DNA of 60,447 bases, taken from NCBI RefSeq assembly GCF_029439455.1, contig NZ_JAQFVG010000298.1, forward strand, positions 1 through 60,447, given 5' to 3'. This DNA is from Caballeronia sp. BR00000012568055. Lineage in GTDB: Bacteria > Pseudomonadota > Gammaproteobacteria > Burkholderiales > Burkholderiaceae. This document shows positions 59,386 through 60,447 of the stretch, piece after piece. Made by a program: the position numbers and the translations under genes. The notes beneath the pieces were generated by a model. It made no database searches and was not told where the DNA came from. It saw nothing but the letters and a program-made list of their open reading frames with translations. Positions within the stretch are counted from its first letter, which is position 1. Every line of letters starts with the position of its first letter.

Positions 59386-60154
59386 TTTCAACGTTCAACA
59401 GTTAATTGAAGTCGATACAGTCTTCGAGGAAATCAGGACTGAGAGTCCTTCTGACGAAGCCGTCACGGTAGCTGTGAGCCTATTCAATTATGAGCGGTTC
59501 ATTATTGATTGTCTCGCGTCAATCAGTGCGCAGACGCATGAACATCTTGAGTTGATTGTTGTGGATGATTGTTCGAAGAATGATCATTCTGTTGAGCTCG
59601 CGGAGCAATGGCTTCGCGAAAACCATGCGCGCTTCGGACGGGTGTTGCTTCTCAGGCATAAACGTAACCAAGGACTCGCGGCAGCCAGAAACACGGCCTT
59701 TCGGCATTCCCGAACGGACCCGGTCTTCGTGATCGACGCCGACAATCAGATCTATCCACGCGCCATTGCGCGGCTCCACGAATTCGTCCGGTACAGAGAT
59801 TTTGATGCGGCCTATACCCAGCTTGAATTTTTTGGCAACGAGCAACGACTAGGCCACGCAGATCTTTGGGACGGTCAGCGCTTTAGGTCAGGAAATTACG
59901 TTGACGCGATGGCACTGATTTCTCGACGCTCGTGGGCTCAGGCAGGTGGCTACACGCACATGGAAGGGGGATGGGAGGATTATGAGTTTTGGTGCAAGTT
60001 CGTCAATGCCGGAATGAAGGCCGCATACATACCCGAAATTCTGTGCCGGTATCGGGTGCACGGGGCGTCCATGCTTCGTACGGAAACGGTCGTTGCGCAA
60101 GAGCGACTGAAGATCGAACTCACAATGAAGTACCCAGACTTGGCGATCATATGA
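59378..60154 (+). CDS. Family 2 glycosyltransferase
   Basis: A 258-residue GT-A enzyme: TVAVSLFNYERFIIDCLASI, LELIVVDDCSKNDHS, RNQGLAAARNTAFRHS, the DxD motif FVIDADNQIYP at Asp120/Asp122, and the acceptor-side MEGGWEDYEFWCKF with its ED pair. It has no membrane segment. The ATG at 59378 overlaps the stop of the previous gene by 8 bp, so the two are translated together; a longer frame inside that gene is rejected. It probably adds one sugar of the repeat unit. Confidence 0.92.
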   Translation: MLSFNVQQLIEVDTVFEEIRTESPSDEAVTVAVSLFNYERFIIDCLASISAQTHEHLELIVVDDCSKNDHSVELAEQWLRENHARFGRVLLLRHKRNQGLAAARNTAFRHSRTDPVFVIDADNQIYPRAIARLHEFVRYRDFDAAYTQLEFFGNEQRLGHADLWDGQRFRSGNYVDAMALISRRSWAQAGGYTHMEGGWEDYEFWCKFVNAGMKAAYIPEILCRYRVHGASMLRTETVVAQERLKIELTMKYPDLAII

Positions 60155-60204
60155 TCCGTTGGCTGAGCGGTAACGTGTGTACGCCAATCATTGCAGGATA
60201 AATC

Positions 60205-60447
60205 TTGACAGCAACTCGCCATATCAGTTCGTCGAATTCAAGGTTGACCATGGCTGCAGGGACCATTGCATTGATGGTTCTTGCGATTTCTATTTGGCTC
60301 ACCATTGAGTTTAGAAGCCAACCTTTGTTGGGACTGCATGCATTTCGGCAAACTCAGACCGCACTAACGTCTTACTGGGCGTGCAAGCAGGGAGTGCAGT
60401 TATCGTACTGGACGCCGGTCGCCGGTTTTCCTTGGGCAATTCCGTTC
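60205..60447 (+). CDS. Start of a GT-C-like polytopic membrane protein, runs off the right edge
   Basis: The frame from TTG 60205 stays open for 81 codons to the window end. A hydrophobic segment (AAGTIALMVLAISIWLTI) is followed by GLHAFRQTQTALTSYWACKQ and SYWTPVAGFPWAIPF. This RQTQTA pattern just after the first membrane helix is typical of ArnT/PMT-like GT-C glycosyltransferases, in the first periplasmic loop. AGGA lies 7 bp before the TTG; the ATG at 60250 would lose part of the leader. It is probably the next gene of the glycan locus. Confidence 0.75.
   Translation, partial: MTATRHISSSNSRLTMAAGTIALMVLAISIWLTIEFRSQPLLGLHAFRQTQTALTSYWACKQGVQLSYWTPVAGFPWAIPF

Overview
The window reads as chromosomal DNA of a Burkholderiaceae bacterium of the Caballeronia/Paraburkholderia type. 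This is inferred from high GC, the strong GC3 bias of nearly every gene, and blocks typical of that family: recA-recX, sucCD, pilin-pglL, ilvE-zinc finger-waaF, azlCD, pgk-pyk-fba-purCEK and RND pumps. No database search was possible, so names rest on recognised motifs and protein lengths.

Layout. 1-442: the N-terminal part of a tyrosine integrase runs off the left edge beside a tRNA-Met(CAT), which looks like the border of an integrated element. 538-4561: a two-component system with a 2CSK_N-type sensor, followed by an MHS-family transporter. 4701-13205: LexA box, recA, recX, a DUF2889 gene, sucCD, terC, then a type IV pilin gene and its likely O-glycosyltransferase. 13313-20433: moaC, a BepA-like M48 protease, and a minus-strand run (ilvE, zinc finger, waaF, NTF2-like, hydrolase, unknown). 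20712-30345: azlCD, lower glycolysis (pgk, pyk, fba), purine synthesis (purC, purE, purK) and a Sua5-type tRNA modification gene. 30465-33809: an orphan HigA-like antitoxin, a GDSL lipoprotein and a PBP4-type carboxypeptidase.

33953-41837 is an envelope block: a QseBC/PmrAB-like two-component system, a 1010-residue trimeric autotransporter adhesin and a DegP/MucD-type protease. A tandem TTTAA-type direct repeat with exactly 11-bp periodicity lies in front of all three units, each time followed 10-12 bp later by a -10-like hexamer. The regulator therefore probably controls itself, the adhesin and the protease.

43249-56692 holds a TetR repressor and two complete, closely similar RND efflux operons (adaptor, HAE1 pump, OprM-type channel) in tandem. 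The first has an AcrR-type palindrome in its promoter beside the tetR gene. The second has a different perfect palindrome over its own promoter and no regulator gene beside it. 56755-60447 is a lower-GC surface-glycan locus (pyruvyltransferase-like protein with coiled coil, CgeB-like glycosyltransferase, GT2 glycosyltransferase, start of a GT-C-like membrane protein), probably acquired horizontally and continuing past the right edge.

The most interesting signals are the shared tandem box, the differently wired twin pumps, the glycan locus with its recurring C-terminal WRL-type and N-terminal NPDV-type modules, and a stop-free 354-bp stretch between pgk and pyk that is in frame with pyk.
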